Below, piece after piece: positions 11,701-24,236 of a stretch of 64,000 nt of DNA. The DNA is taken from assembly GCA_022453515.1 (NCBI GenBank), contig JAJNNY010000044.1, forward strand, positions 124,001-188,000, in the 5' to 3' direction. Position 1 is the stretch's first letter. Each line of letters opens with the position of its first letter. Below the pieces are notes generated by a model. That model ran no database searches. It saw only the letters and a list, made by a program, of their open reading frames with translations, and was not told where the DNA came from. The DNA is from Astrocystis sublimbata. Taxonomy: Eukaryota > Ascomycota > Sordariomycetes > Xylariales > Xylariaceae. The position numbers and the translations under genes were made by a program.

Positions 11701-14700
11701 GATCATCCCAGGGCGTCGATATCATCATGGAGGTTGGTCCACACTCGGCATTAGCAGGTCCCATACGTCAATGCCTGTCCGAAATACCCTTCAAGGATCT
11801 GGGGGTGTCTTACGTATCTTGTTTGGAGAGAGGCAAAGATGCGGTTGAGACGACTCAATTGCTGGCCGGCACGTTATTCCAGAAGGGTTGCGCCGCAGAC
11901 ATATCGCAGATCAACTTTCCCAGCGGCGGAGCGAGATGCGAAGTCATCCCGAACCTGCCCACATACCCATGGAACCACTCGACCAAGTTCTGGCACGAAT
12001 CAAGGGCAAGTCGGGAGCACCGATTCCGCAAAAATCCCATGCATGACTTGCTTGGAATACGTCTTCCAATGACGAGCGACATTTCGCCCGTATGGCGACT
12101 CGTGCTCCGGCCCAAGGATATTCCATGGGTTCGAGATCACATGGTACAGTCTGAAATTGTATACCCGGCTGCTGGGTACATATGCATGACGCTGGAGGCG
12201 GTACGGCAACTGAACGAGTCGGCCGAGAAGCCTATCTCTTCCTACAACTTCAAAGATGTTGATGTGTTGAAGGCTTTGATAATTCCCGATACCAACGAAG
12301 GAGTCGAAGTGCAAATCTTCCTGGAGCCTCCGCAAGAGGGCGCCCTTGTTCAAGATTGGCGGAGGTTTCGCATATACTCGGCCTCGAGTGCAGATGATTC
12401 GTGGGTTGAAAATGCCCGCGGTCTGGTCGGTGTTGACTTCACCGCAGTGGGTGATGATTCGAGTAGTATCAAGTCCAGGTTAACATCCAGCCTAACCAGT
12501 GAGGACTATCCACGCACGATGAATCCGAAGGAGTTGTTCGACTCGCTCCATCGTGTCGGAATCAACCACGGACCAATTTTCCAGAATCTCACCGGTATTC
12601 AGATTGCTGATGGCAGAGCCAGAACGACTATGAAAGTGGTGGACGCAGCAAGCTGCATGCCACATCAGCATCAGCATAGCCATGTAATTCATCCGACCAC
12701 CCTGGATTCGGTGTTCCAGGCTTTCTACCCGTCATTGTCACAAACGGTGCGCAAGCAGGTCGGCTCCTCTGTTCCACGGTCAATCAGACAATTGCGCATC
12801 TCGGCCGGGGTGCGCAGTGAACCAGGAACTAACCTGACAACGTACAGTCGATTGTTACATCACAATCGCCAGGGTTTCAATGCGTCGGCATCTGTACTCG
12901 TGGACACCGCCAACGGAGTTCAGTCGGCCGCTGTCGAGATTGAAGATATGCATTTCCAGAGTCTTGGGCGTGTAACGGATGATACAGAAGCCTCTCGGGA
13001 ACAGCTCTGCTTCGTGAATGACTGGGTTGAGAGTTTTTCGCTCAATCCTACAGACCTCCTTGTCGATACTCTTCAACGAAGCGCGCCACCGGGGGAAGCC
13101 TCGGTCGCTAGGGATCTAGTCCGAATGACCTATAACTTTGTTCATGACGTTCTAGGCCAGCTGTCTGAAGACGACATCGCCAACCTTGAGTGGCATCACA
13201 AGCGCTTTTATGATTGGATGCTGGTCCTCCAGCGCCAGGCTCAGAACAATGAACTAGCCGCGAAAAGCGCAACATGGTCCAAGGCATCGGCTGGCGCGAA
13301 GCAGATGTTTGCGGATCGGGTGGCGACAGTCAGCGTGAACGGAGAGCTAGCCGCGCGTATCGGCAAGAATCTCCTCCCTATTCTCCGAAAACAGATCGCT
13401 CCGCTGGAGTTGATGCTCGAGGACCAATTGCTGTACAAATTCTATCAATATCAACTTCATTTCACTCGCTCCGCTTCCCAAGCCGGACAACTAGTCCGCG
13501 CCATTGCTGACGAGAACCCCAAAATCAAGGTTCTGGAGATTGGTGCAGGCACCGGAGGGTGTACGATCCCGGTGCTTGAGGCACTCTCGAGCAAAGACGG
13601 TAGCCAGCGATTTGAGAGCTATGACTTCACCGACATTTCCGCAGGATTCTTTCAGAGTGCGCGGGATAACCTCGCCAGGTGGAACGGTTTGGTGTCGTTC
13701 TCAACTCTGGATGTTGAGAAGGACCCTGTCGAACAGGGCTTTGAGCTCGGATCCTACGACGTTATAATCGCAGCGCAAGTCCTCCATGCGACCAAGAATA
13801 TGCAACGCACCCTAGACAACGTGAGGAAGCTACTCAAAGATGGGGGGAAGCTTATATTGCTTGAAATGACGAGAGATAGGGCTGATCTCCATATCATCTT
13901 TGGGTCGCTGCCGGGCTGGTGGCTAAGCGAGGAAGAGGAGAGAAGCCTGAGCCCGAATATGTCCCTGGAGGTCTGGGATAGGTGCCTACGCTCCTCACAG
14001 TTCACCGGCTTAGATTTAAGTGTTTGGGATTGTGAAGACTCACAACACCAAGCGATGAGCTGCATTATGTCGTCTGCCACGCCCTCGAAACGAGCGCAGT
14101 ACGAAGACAATATTGCTATAGTGTATGCTGGGGAGCGTCCAGCAGAGGACATGACTGCAGCTCTGGTCGATAGACTCGAAAACTCACTCGGCGTGGTTCC
14201 AATACTTGAGGAACTTAGCACCCATCAGCCCAGTGGAGGGAGCGCCATCTTTTTATCAGGTGCAGGCCTTGAGTTTGACGAGCCGACATTCAGTGCTGTC
14301 AAGTCGCTTCTAATGCACTCGACCAGTGTCATGTGGGTGACAACAGGATCAGCCATGGATGCACAGATCCCGGACAATGCTCTGCATCTGGGACTACTGC
14401 GCACCGCCCGCCTCGAGGATCGAAGTAAAGTGTATGTTTCCTTGGATCTCGATCCGAAGCGATCCATCTGGGATCTGGGCACTGTCGAACCGATCGTCCG
14501 CGTGTTCGAGGCGGCGTTCGTTCAGGGCGAGGTCTTTAATGACTCGGACTTTGAATACGCAGAACGAGACTCGAAAATTCTCATTCCGAGACTGCACTAC
14601 AATGCGACAGAAAACGACAAGCTCCAGAGCATACTGTACGACAAGGAGCCAGAGAAGCAGAAGTTCGTCCAGGAAGGGCGCCATCTGCGGATGCACGTTG

Positions 14701-16967
14701 ACGTCCCCGGTCTCATGGACAGCATCATTTTCAGGGATGACGACGAAGTGACGCAGCCCCTTCCCGACACTTGGATTGAGATCGAGCCGCGGGCCTTCGG
14801 CTTGAACTTCCGAGACATCATGACGGCCATGGGCATGTTAAAGGAGACGAAACAAGAGATAGGCGTCGAATGTGCCGGGGTGATAACGCGAATCGGGGGA
14901 GGGATGGCCGACGCCCACCACGACTTGAAAGTGGGCGATCGCGTGTGTGCGCTCACGGTTCACGGCCATTTCGCCAATCGCGTGCGTGTGCCGTCAACTT
15001 CGGTCGCCAGGATTCCCGACTCGATGTCATTCGAGACGGCTGCATCGATGGTAATTGCATTCGTGACTGCCTATTTCTCGCTTTTCTGGTCCGGCCGAGC
15101 CGAGACTGGAGAATCAGTTCTTATACACGCAGCCGCGGGAGGTGTCGGTCAGGCATGCATCATTTTGGCGCAGTGGAGAGGTCTCGACATTTATGCGACC
15201 GTCGGATCTCAAGAGAAGCGTGATATCCTCATCAACAAATATAACATCCCGCCTAATCGCATTTTCTCGAGCCGCGACCCGTCCTTTGCTGGCGAAATAA
15301 TGGCCGCGACCTCAGGGAGGGGTGTCGACATGGTCATCAACTCACTGGCTGGCAAGCTCCTCAGCGAAAGTTGGAGTTTGCTGGCACCGCATGGTCGTTT
15401 CATTGAGATTGGCAAGCGAGACATCCACGAGAACAAGTCGCTCGAAATGGAGCCGTTCAGAAAGGCGTTGTCTTTCATCCACGTCGACGTCGTGTCGCTT
15501 GCGGATCACAAGGGACCTGTAGTGCAACGGATTCTCCAGCAGATCGTCCGTCTCTTAGATCAAAACATCATCTCTAACATTTCTCCGGTCACGGCGTATC
15601 CTCTGCAGGATGTGGCGAAGGCGTTCCGCGCCATGCAGGCTGGTAGCCACATTGGCAAGTTGGTTTTGGTGCCCACGGGCGATGACCTGGTAATGGTAAG
15701 TACCTCGTATGAGGTTGGATCAAAGGAAATTGTTAACAAGGATGATATGACTAATTGGTCTCTTGCCAGGCATCGCAACCTCAAAATTCAATTACCCTGG
15801 AGCCTGAAGCAACATACATGGTAGTGGGAGGTCTTACGGGTATAGGCTTGTCGATTTCCAGGCTATTGGCCGATCGCAAAGCTCGTAACGTGTTGCTCGT
15901 GTCGCGCAATGCTGCCTCTCATAAGGGAGCCACCCAGATCTCCAAGGATTTGCAAGCCAAGGGATGTCGCGTCGCTATCGAAAATTGCGACATAGGAGAT
16001 TTGCAATCTTTGAGATCAGTCGTCGAGAAGATCTACAGATCTGGGATGCCGGCTGTGAAAGGTGTCATCCACAGTGGCATGGTTCTAGAGGTAAGTCACA
16101 ATCCCGTAGCTGCGTGGGCCTTCTTTTGGATGCTCATCTAACCTTTCCGCGTAGGATTCCATTCTCGAGCATATGACCTTTGACCAATGGAGCAAAGCCA
16201 TCAATCCTAAATATCGAGGAACCAGGAACTTGGATGAGTTGTTTGGAGATGAGCTCAATTTCTTCGTCATGTTGTCGTCCATCAGCGGCGTCCTCGGCAA
16301 TCCTTCGCAAGCGAACTACGCTGCTGGTGGGACTTACCAAGATGCCATTGCTCGCCACCGTGCCGCCAGGGGACGAGCAGCCGTGGCCATCGATCTGGGG
16401 GTCGTGCAGTCTGTCGGTTATGTTGCCGAGACAGCAGGAATGGAAGAGCGGCTACGGAAGAGCGGCCACCGACCTCTCAGTGAAGTCGAGGTTCTGGGCC
16501 TCGTAGAAGAAGCCATAAGACGACCGCGACGCGACACACGCGGTGCTCAGGTCACGTCGGGTTTGGCTGGCGTCACGTCAGACACAAACGACCGCCGACT
16601 TGCACTCTTGCGCAAAACTGCTGCGGCTGGCAATCAAACGGGAGGGCCGGCTGCGACAAATGCAAAAGCCGCAAGTCTGAGCGAGCAGATCGCACAATCT
16701 AAGACTGCCGAAGAGGCGACGACACGTGTACAGGATGCTGTGGTGGAGAAGATATCGGACATCTTCGTGCTGCAGAAGAGCGACATCAATCCGGCACAGC
16801 CACTCAGCAAGTACGGAGTCGACTCTCTCGTGGCGGTCGAGCTGCGCAACTGGCTAGTGCCCAATGCGCGTATCGAAATGAGTATATTTGATCTGATGGG
16901 GAGCTCTTCGCTGACGGCGTTGGCGTCGAGTGTGGTGGAGCGGAGCAAAGTCATCTTTGTGCAGTAG
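8764..16967 (+). CDS. Highly reducing type I polyketide synthase (KS-AT-DH-MT-ER-KR-ACP)
   Basis: Iterative HR-PKS of 2545 residues that would build a reduced, alpha-methylated polyketide from malonyl-CoA, NADPH and SAM. Exons are 8764-8955, 9038-9124, 9182-9239, 9302-9635, 9716-9999, 10063-10304, 10389-15695, 15770-16090 and 16155-16967. KS spans about residues 8-430 (active-site Cys in DTGCSTS, His in EAHGTGT and TNVGH). An Asn/Gly-rich linker starts near 449. AT has GFVFNGQG and GHSTG (about 560-650). DH begins near 950 (catalytic His in VRDHM, Asp in HPTTLDS). C-MT has an intact SAM loop, LEIGAGTGG, near 1446. ER has HAAAGGVG near 1979. KR has VVGGLTGIG near 2186 and active-site Ser and Tyr in SSISG and NYAAG. 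The C-terminal ACP has GVDSL with Ser2499 as the phosphopantetheine site. There is no thioesterase or reductase release domain, so a trans-acting partner is expected. All domains look active. Confidence 0.96.
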
Positions 16968-17660
16968 AGAGAGAGATGGAGAGAGTGAGAGAGAGAGGTT
17001 ACTGTAAGCTTGACGCTAGCCGACAGACGCTGGCCGGGCTTAAGCGGGGCATACAGGGGTGTAAGCGCTGAAACGAATGGCCTGGAGTACACTATTCGCA
17101 ACATGAATGCCCTAGAATGTCCCAGCGGGACCCCTAGCACTCTTATGAACGGGCATGAAATGCAACCTGGCTCGCCTGGGTGCCTGGCTTGCCTGGAACC
17201 TTTGGAATAAAAATTTGTCTTGGTATATCTACTTACTTAATCTAAGGCTATAGACCTAGATATGCTACCATACCTAGGTAGTTTAGAGTAGTGCCCTTGT
17301 TCCTTCTGTCAAATAACTCATCGTTAATCGTCAATCGTCAATCGTAATCTCATGTAAGTAGCTTGGGTGTCGGGTATCTTAGGTGCTGTGTCGTGGGTAT
17401 AGTGTGCAGTGGGTATCGTCAACCACACCGTGAAACTTCAATGGGTATCATTAATCATGAACATCAATCCTAGGCTTCATAAATCATATGTCTGATGAAC
17501 TGATGTTCTGTTGCTTTCCGTTGCCTTGTGATGCCAGCCCGTAACGCTGTGGGCAACGGATAAGTCCAGCCCATCTGTCTAGCGTTTGCTCTTGTTCACA
17601 ATTTCTGGAAAATGCATGCAATTAGCAAAGAACATCTCCCAACAACGAAGTTCATCCTTA
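16968..17660. other. Intergenic region between PKS and NB-ARC/TPR locus
   Basis: No gene is seen. It begins with a GA-rich tract (16969-16997) just after the PKS stop, and has a short tandem run of ATCGTCA units near 17323-17346 and an ACCTAGGTA palindrome at 17272-17280. Both flanking genes end here (convergent), so it probably holds two terminators and the right edge of the cluster. Confidence 0.6.
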
Positions 17661-20600
17661 CTATGCGTTATTTCCACAATCTCTGCCGTACAGATTGGCA
17701 AGCCAATCCACGTGTTCTTTTGCCCTTCGCGTCGTCTCGTTATTCGCTCCGAGGAGGGCGTCATATCCTTCAGCGGCTCGCCACATGAAGTTCCATGCGT
17801 CGTCCCATCTTTTCATTTTACTGTAGATGAGTCCCAGATTGGCGACAGCATCCATGGTCAAGTGATGATTTCGCCCTAAGAGCTTCTCCCATTGCGCCAA
17901 CACCTCGGTGAAGTCCTTTTCGGCCTCTTCGAGTTTGTCTTGTTTCAGATGTATGAAGGCGACCGTCGCCACTTTGTGAACGGCCGTCAGGTCATCGCAC
18001 CCCAAGTGCTTCTTCCAGCCAGCAGCGCTCCGCATGCAAAGTTCTTCTGCTTCGTCTGTCATGTGGCGGCGAAGCAATGCTTGGCATATTCGATCGATGA
18101 GCTGCAGCGTTTTCTGACTATGATACCCGTAGCACTTCTCGAAATTTGGCAGAGCGAGATTGAAGGCTGGCCCTTTTCGTATGTCAGGTCGCGGGAAAGA
18201 ATAGATGTCGTTAATGCCCAGATCAGACAAAGCTTCAAGTGTAGCAGGGTGCTCAGCTCCCAGCGTCTTGCGCATACCATGGTACGCCAAGAGATACCGT
18301 CTCCCAGCTTCTCGGTAGTCGCCCTTTTCGCTGAATATATGGCCCAAGACCCGGGTTGGCCCCAGAGTCCAGACATGATCCGAACCATAGATTTCCTCAT
18401 TTATCTGTGCCAACCGCCAGCACATCATTGCTGCGTCATCGAGTCTTCTTACTTTTGCGTACACCTCCATGCTTTGACACAGTGCACTTGTTGTCGATGG
18501 ATCAGTTGGGCCTAGCTGCCTCTCGTACGCAAAGACCAGCTGTTCGTATATGGTCGCTGCCTCAGCCAGTTTGCGCTGGGCGAGAAGAACTTTGGCCAGG
18601 GCACCGCCAACGCGAAGTGTCTCGATATGCTCTTTGCCGTTTTTTCTTTCACGTCTTAGTAGAGCGTCTCTGAAGATCTCTTCTGCTCTTTCTAGATCTC
18701 CTACCAAGTGGTAGAAAGCACCAAGGGAACAACTGCTTCCTAGGGTACGTTCGTGGTCCGGGCCAAGGATCAAATGCGTTCCCTCCGCCACTCAAATGAA
18801 GCCATGCTCGTGCTCACGTAAATCATGTACGGCTTCGTGATGTGCGGCTTGTTGATGTGCGAGTTTGAGGTGTGCGGTATTCAATTTGTGTTGTACCTCT
18901 AAGGCCAATAAGTTGTAAGGTACCGAAGCGTTTAACGCCTCCTTGGGCATGCTTATGCCTTCATTAACTGTATGTGGATTGCTGCAAAGTTGGGCCCCAG
19001 GATTGATGAGTATGTGCGTTGTTGATTCACATTGCCGTCCGTCCACCTGCAGTCTCCCTGCAAGCGCGAATTCGTACAAGCCTTGAGCAAGTTTGGGACT
19101 TCCATGGACACCACAGACTATGGCAAACTCGTGTGCCCCGGACAATATAAATTTGCCAAAATTCGCATTGCGATGCTTCACGGATTCAAGGAATCCGTCG
19201 CCCTCTGCTAGAATCCGAGAAGCCCAATTCCGGATATGCTCAAACAGTCCACGGGTATTGGCCCAATCTCTCGTATCTCTCACGTTATCTGACATCAGTC
19301 CTTTGATAACAACCACCGCTAACCCGATAGATTCAAGTCGATCATCGCGATCCAGAGGCACACAGCTTCCCAGACTGTGTAATTTCGAATTAACTTTGTA
19401 ATGGCTCGGGTTGGCGGTTTCGATGAGGGAGTACTTGAGAAGAACATCGGCAGCATCACGAAATCTGCTTTCGTCCGTTGCCAGATCCTGGAACCAACGC
19501 GGATATACCATATCGCCCTGGATGGCTCTATGAAGCACCTCCCAAGACATTGATCTGTAATCGAGGAATGCTGTCACACGGGTCACTTCCGGGCTACCCA
19601 AATAGGAAGCCTACGCGCCCTAAACCTCTGAATATATAGATGATTGGATCAGAGCTACGGATCTAGAAGGTCATGAGGACCCCCGTATGCAGGCGACAGC
19701 CAACAGGCATAAGTGAGGCGTTGCCGCAGACCCGAGGAAGGTCCGAAGCCGGCCTCAAGGGCTGCCAGAAGGAGCATAAATAGAAGGGATTCCTCCAGCC
19801 TGGAGTAGAGGCTTTAGGAGGACATGGACCCTTTTGTGCCCTAGAGAATTATTAGCTAAATTGAAGTCTATTCCAAGCCCTAGAAATCTAGCCCTTGTTA
19901 CAAATGCCCAAAGATAGAACAACTTCCCAGCTGCCAGATTCGACTCCCATATTTGATTCAACGATAACATCAAAGCAGCCGCAACGTTATCAAACGTACG
20001 ATAATGCCTGTTTTCGACCTTTTCTAAGTATGCCAGTTGGCTATCGATTTTGGTGAGATATTCGGCCAATGGGCACCCTGTTTCGCGAAGATAAGCGGCA
20101 CAAAGTTCGATAGCTAGTGGGTGTGCATCAAGCCTGCAAAGGATTTCGTTGAGTGTTCTGTTGCCTGTTCGAAAGCTAGTTAGAAAACTACACAAACCAG
20201 AATTTATAGTACTGTAGAGGACGGATAAATTGCTAGTCTTACACATGTTTCTCTCCAATCCATACACCTCGTAGAAGAGACTACGGCCCTCGTCAAGGTT
20301 AAGAGCCCCGCGAAGCTCCATCGTGTCTTCTAAAGCCCACAGAGGGGTGCATGTCGTAATAAGTATCGCTCCGGGATTGCGGGGGAGATATTTCCTAAGT
20401 TCGTACGAGTCATCAGAGTCGGACCGGCCTTCATCCATCCTAGCTCGATCGAACACCATGAGCCACTCCGAGTGCTGTAGTGACACCAGCCATTTCTTGA
20501 ACTCTGCCACAACTATATCCGGATTAGCTGCACCGTCGTCGAGATAATTTTGACAAAGTTCTTTCACTGGAGATTCGCCCTGGATTGTCGCCCCACACTT

Positions 20601-20972
20601 CGCAATGCTGCGCGTCAGCGTTGATTTTGACGTTGCGTCCAGCCAGAAGATGGACTGGAAAGCATTCTGCGCCTTTCGAGCAAACCGTGCCGCCAGTTTT
20701 GTCTTGCCTATTCCACTGTCCGGCCCATACAGAACAAAGATCTTGGGCTTGGGGGTGTCACAAAATGCTGCTTGTGTTAGTGGGCGTATTCGATCTGGTC
20801 TTAGAACCATTTCCATTTCCTCCATCTCGGAACCAGGGTGGTAATGGAATCTGAAGGTTGGGATATGCTGTAAGCAAAGCCCTTTTTGAGTTCTAAGACG
20901 GCCATCGGAAGGACGGCGTGGCGCATGCGCTGCTCGGCCCCTTCTGGGCTTGTTGATGCTAGGCTCAGCCAT
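17661..20972 (-). pseudogene. NB-ARC/TPR (NLR-like) gene disrupted by an LTR insertion and a stop codon
   Basis: Remnant of a STAND-type signalling protein, the fungal counterpart of NLR immune receptors. The likely start is the ATG at 20972. The NB-ARC part shows a Walker A loop GPDSGIGKTKLA, a kinase-2 strand LMVFDRAR, GAILITT, and a GLPL-like HPLAIEL. A probable 78-nt intron lies at 20242-20165 with a CTAAC branch site; it is also open in frame. The frame then breaks inside LFYLWAF at a 331-bp insertion (19902-19572). It resumes as FLDYRSMSW at 19571 in the correct phase if insert and one target copy are removed. A second lesion is an in-frame TGA at 18794-18792, after which the same frame runs on through five or more TPR units of the kinesin-light-chain type to 17661. 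No effector domain is visible at the N-terminus. Two independent lesions argue for a pseudogene, although the 5' NB-ARC part could still be expressed. Confidence 0.82.
19572..19902 (+). mobile_element. Solo-LTR-like insertion with 5-bp target site duplication
   Basis: A 331-bp element sits inside the NB-ARC/TPR gene. It begins TGTCACACGGG and ends CCCTTGTTACA, so it has TG...CA ends and short imperfect inverted termini, as LTRs do. It is flanked by the direct repeat AATGC at 19567-19571 and 19903-19907. Removing the element plus one AATGC rejoins the host reading frame into the family-typical LWAFLDYR segment, which strongly supports a real insertion boundary. TATA-like boxes (ATATATAG near 19633 and CATAAATAG near 19776) fit an LTR promoter in plus orientation. 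It has no coding capacity. A non-autonomous DNA transposon with a 5-bp duplication is the alternative. Confidence 0.8.
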
Positions 20973-22280
20973 CGCCAGTAACTTGATGGTCGTAGGGTTA
21001 TGGAAGGGAAAAGAAGAAGAGAAGAGAGCGGGGGTAGTTGTAGTGGATGGCTTTCTAACGAACTGTGAAATGACTCCGGGATATCGGTGGGATTTTATAG
21101 TAAAACCGCACGCGTGATTGATATATGTCGGTGCGGGATGCCGGCGACGGTGGGCGCCCGGAGTCCCGGTAAACCATCTTGCAAGTGACTTCAATCACGA
21201 AAGCAAGGCCACAGATGCCTGCGACAGCAGCGAAATTTTATACGTGTCCTTAACAATGAATTGCAATTCGTTACAATGCACCTTCTAGTAACACCACGAT
21301 GCAGGCCAGAACTAAAATCACTAGTTGGGTTACGTGGCATCGGGACGGAAGATTCAGAATCTTCGCCGTCTTATGACTCATCTTGTTCGCCGTCGTGTTC
21401 AATTTAGTTTCTTTTCGCATCCATGTTAAGGCAATTACATAATGAACCACGCAGGTACTTTCTCCCTTGGGGGTTATTATCGGTCGGGGGGGCCTGGTGT
21501 CATAAAACGACAGAGGGAGGTATACCTACTAAGTCCCCAGGTACTAAGTAGGTACCGAGAAGCGAACATTCGAGAACACGGCGAAGCGGCATCTCGGTAA
21601 ACTAGGAACATGATGGACCGACATTGCCATGCTAGAACTTTAATAAAACCTACCTACAGTACCAACAACTGTCGAAATAGGAGTGGTTGATACAGTCCAT
21701 ATAGACTCCCCCGGAGCCCTCAAGGGCTTCTACTTCTGCTGCTACGACTTGTCCTTGAATACTACACTTTCTACCTGTACATCGTTCCACTATTCTTGAC
21801 AACGACAAAAGTCTTGATCCAAAATTCAATCCTTAAATCTCTCTTTGTAATTATTCTATATAGTATGATATATTCAATGCCAAGCGCACCATCTTTCCGA
21901 AAATAATCGGAGATAAAATCAAATGGTATCTTGACAAGCGCCTATACGACAAACATTGACGCCAGAACGCCATCTAAAATGTTACTGTTATCCCGCCATA
22001 CCCAACATGTATGGTTTACCGGTCCTGTATACCGATTCGGCCCTAAACGGGGAGCATACGCCGAGCTTTGCGAAACTTGAGTCGTCATGCTCCCTTCACA
22101 CGAAAGCCAGCCCAAAGGTAATTGAGAAACTTGGGGCGCGCTGATGAGATCTACCCTGTTCGGTGGATGCTCAGGCGTCGAGTTTTGATGGGGAAGCAGC
22201 GAATCGCAAGCAACAGGGATCTGAGGCTGCCCCTGGGCGACTAATATAGCCATTGCCGCGACAACAAAGCTTGAGCGCGC
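20973..22280. other. Intergenic region upstream of the NB-ARC/TPR gene
   Basis: The host frame stays open up to 21194 but without a preferred ATG, so the first 220 bp are probably 5' leader. The rest is AT-rich with TACCTACTAAG/CTAAGTAGGTA palindromic tracts around 21523-21558. I see no gene. Confidence 0.55.
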
Positions 22281-24236
22281 TCAAACCTTACTATTATTTG
22301 TCTTCTCAGGCAACTCGGCACCCTTGCCACCGTCATTGTCGTCACCAGCATACGCGTACTTGCTGCGCTGACGGATGCGCTCGCCGTACTTCCAGAACAA
22401 GAACGGGATTCCGCAGCAGAGCAGACTAATACCAGCTAGCAGGGTGCTGGCCCACTCGTATCCGAGGCGGTCGTACAGCTGGTGCGTAAACAAGACAACG
22501 CTAGCACCCCAGAGAGAGCGGATAAAGGTCTTGGAAGCGAGTGCCGATGCCGCGCGGTCCTGGTAGGTGTCAACCAGGTAGTTGTTGGCGGCATTGTAGA
22601 TGAAGATGAACCCGAAGCCGACGGGGAAGCCGGCGAGTGCGGGGCCGACCCAGATCAGGCGCGGGAAGGACGTCCAGGCGAAGATAATCATGCCGATCGG
22701 AATGAACCAGCAGGCGAACATCATGGGGATGAGGCGCAGCTCTGCGGGCGGCATACGGCCTGCATATGGTGCGATAACCTTGATGTAGTGTTTGTTGACG
22801 AACGGCGAGCAGAAGGCGGAAGCGACGACGCCGATGGCGAGAGGGATGCTGTTGTATGATGTTAGACAAGCCATTTTTTTGTCGATTGAGGAAGAGGTGG
22901 AGACTTACAAAGTGAGACCCGTGAGGCCAGCCGTGTAACCCTTGCCCTCACTAAAGACAATGGGGAAGGCGATGAAGAACATGTACAGTAATCCGTAGAG
23001 AATCGACATATACAGGGAAATGAGGAAGACAATGAGCTCGCCAAAGAGGAGCTTTAGCGGCATGACGAGGAAGATGCGCATACGCTCGCCTAGAGGCCGC
23101 ATATCGAGGTCCTGCTCCGTCACCCAATCCTGCTCGCCTGTTTCCTCTCGAAGCTTCTTGGCGCGCTTTGCGAGGATTGTAGGCGCGTATGTCTCCGGCA
23201 CAGTGAAGGTGATGAGGGCCCAGATGAGGCCGGATAGGATCAGAGTCAGCCAGTAAAGCCAGCGCCAGCCTAGGGCGTCAGAAAGGAAGCCACCAACAAG
23301 GGGTCCAACTAGAGTTCACAATATTAGATATTCATTGTTCCCGTCTGATGTTTTAAAAAAGGGGTCAATGGGGTTTGGACTTACCTGCAGGGCCAATGAA
23401 AGGGGCTGCGGAGAAGGCAGCCATAGGAATCCCTCGTTCTTCTGCCTTCCAAAGATCGGCAAGAGTGCCTCCGATGATGGTAATCGGTGCGGAGAAGGCG
23501 ATACCATCGATAGCTCGTCCGACTAAGAGTGTTGCGATATTCTTCGCCAGCGCACAGGGGATGATGAAAACTACGGCGACGGCGAGTGTAGATATGCTGT
23601 GGGTGAACTTGTGTTAGAGACTTCACACCCGATTTAAAATCCCACGAGAAAGCTTACTAGATGATGTTACGACCATAAACTTCCGACAATGGGGCAAAAG
23701 CCAAGGGGCCTTTCGATGACAGTCAGCTAACGCAATCACGCACCAATGGCCGACTTGTGTCAAAAGGGGTACCTACCGATACCAAATCCCACAACGAACA
23801 ACGTAATACTCAGAAGAGCAACTTCCCGGTCGCAGCCAAACTCCTCTGCGACGCCATCAATATCGGGGGTGACGACTGACGAGGCGAAGGCGACGACAAA
23901 GCAAGTCGCAGCTACGACCATGGTAATATACCACTTGAACGCCTTGCTCCAGTTCTTGGGGTTCTCCGGGTCGCCGGGTTGAAAGGTAACAAGTCGATAG
24001 CGCCGTTCGCCATCAGGCTCGACAGGCCCCGGTATCTGACCATCGCGCGTCTCGACCACGAATTCGTCGAGGTTGGCCGAGCTTGACAGTATTCGATTTG
24101 GTAGGTTGATGTCATAGCTCAGAGTCGGCTGTAGGGGAGGCTCATTGAGAGTACTTGTCCGAGACACGGACCCGGAACCGGCAGGCGTGTTGTCAGAATC
24201 AGTATGCTGACTATTGAGTTTCGATGTGGAAGTCAT
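22281..24236 (-). CDS. MFS transporter, DHA1-like (polyamine/drug:H+ antiporter type)
   Basis: Twelve-TM major facilitator protein of 563 residues, predicted in the plasma membrane. Exons on the minus strand are 24236-23777, 23709-23658, 23596-23385, 23308-22909 and 22848-22281; every junction keeps frame. A polar N-terminal tail of about 100 residues precedes the motif [14 protein letters not shown], the hallmark just before TM1 in TPO/FLR-type transporters. Other signatures are [18 protein letters not shown] (loop 2-3 region, assembled across a 52-nt exon), [28 protein letters not shown], and PETY before the central loop. The last exon carries TM7-12 and an acidic/charged tail. The upstream codon TTG at 24251 extends the frame but the ATG at 24236 is the natural start. 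Its link to the polyketide cluster is doubtful because the NLR pseudogene lies between. Confidence 0.92.

Noticed and set aside
8764..16967. Possibility that the PKS has an inactive methyltransferase or enoylreductase
   Set aside because: LEIGAGTGG (MT) and HAAAGGVG (ER) are intact with normal flanking sequence, so no loss is visible.
18798..18824. 27-nt intron that would remove the TGA in the NB-ARC/TPR gene
   Set aside because: It has GT/AG ends and keeps frame, but is well below usual ascomycete intron length, so it was not used in the model.
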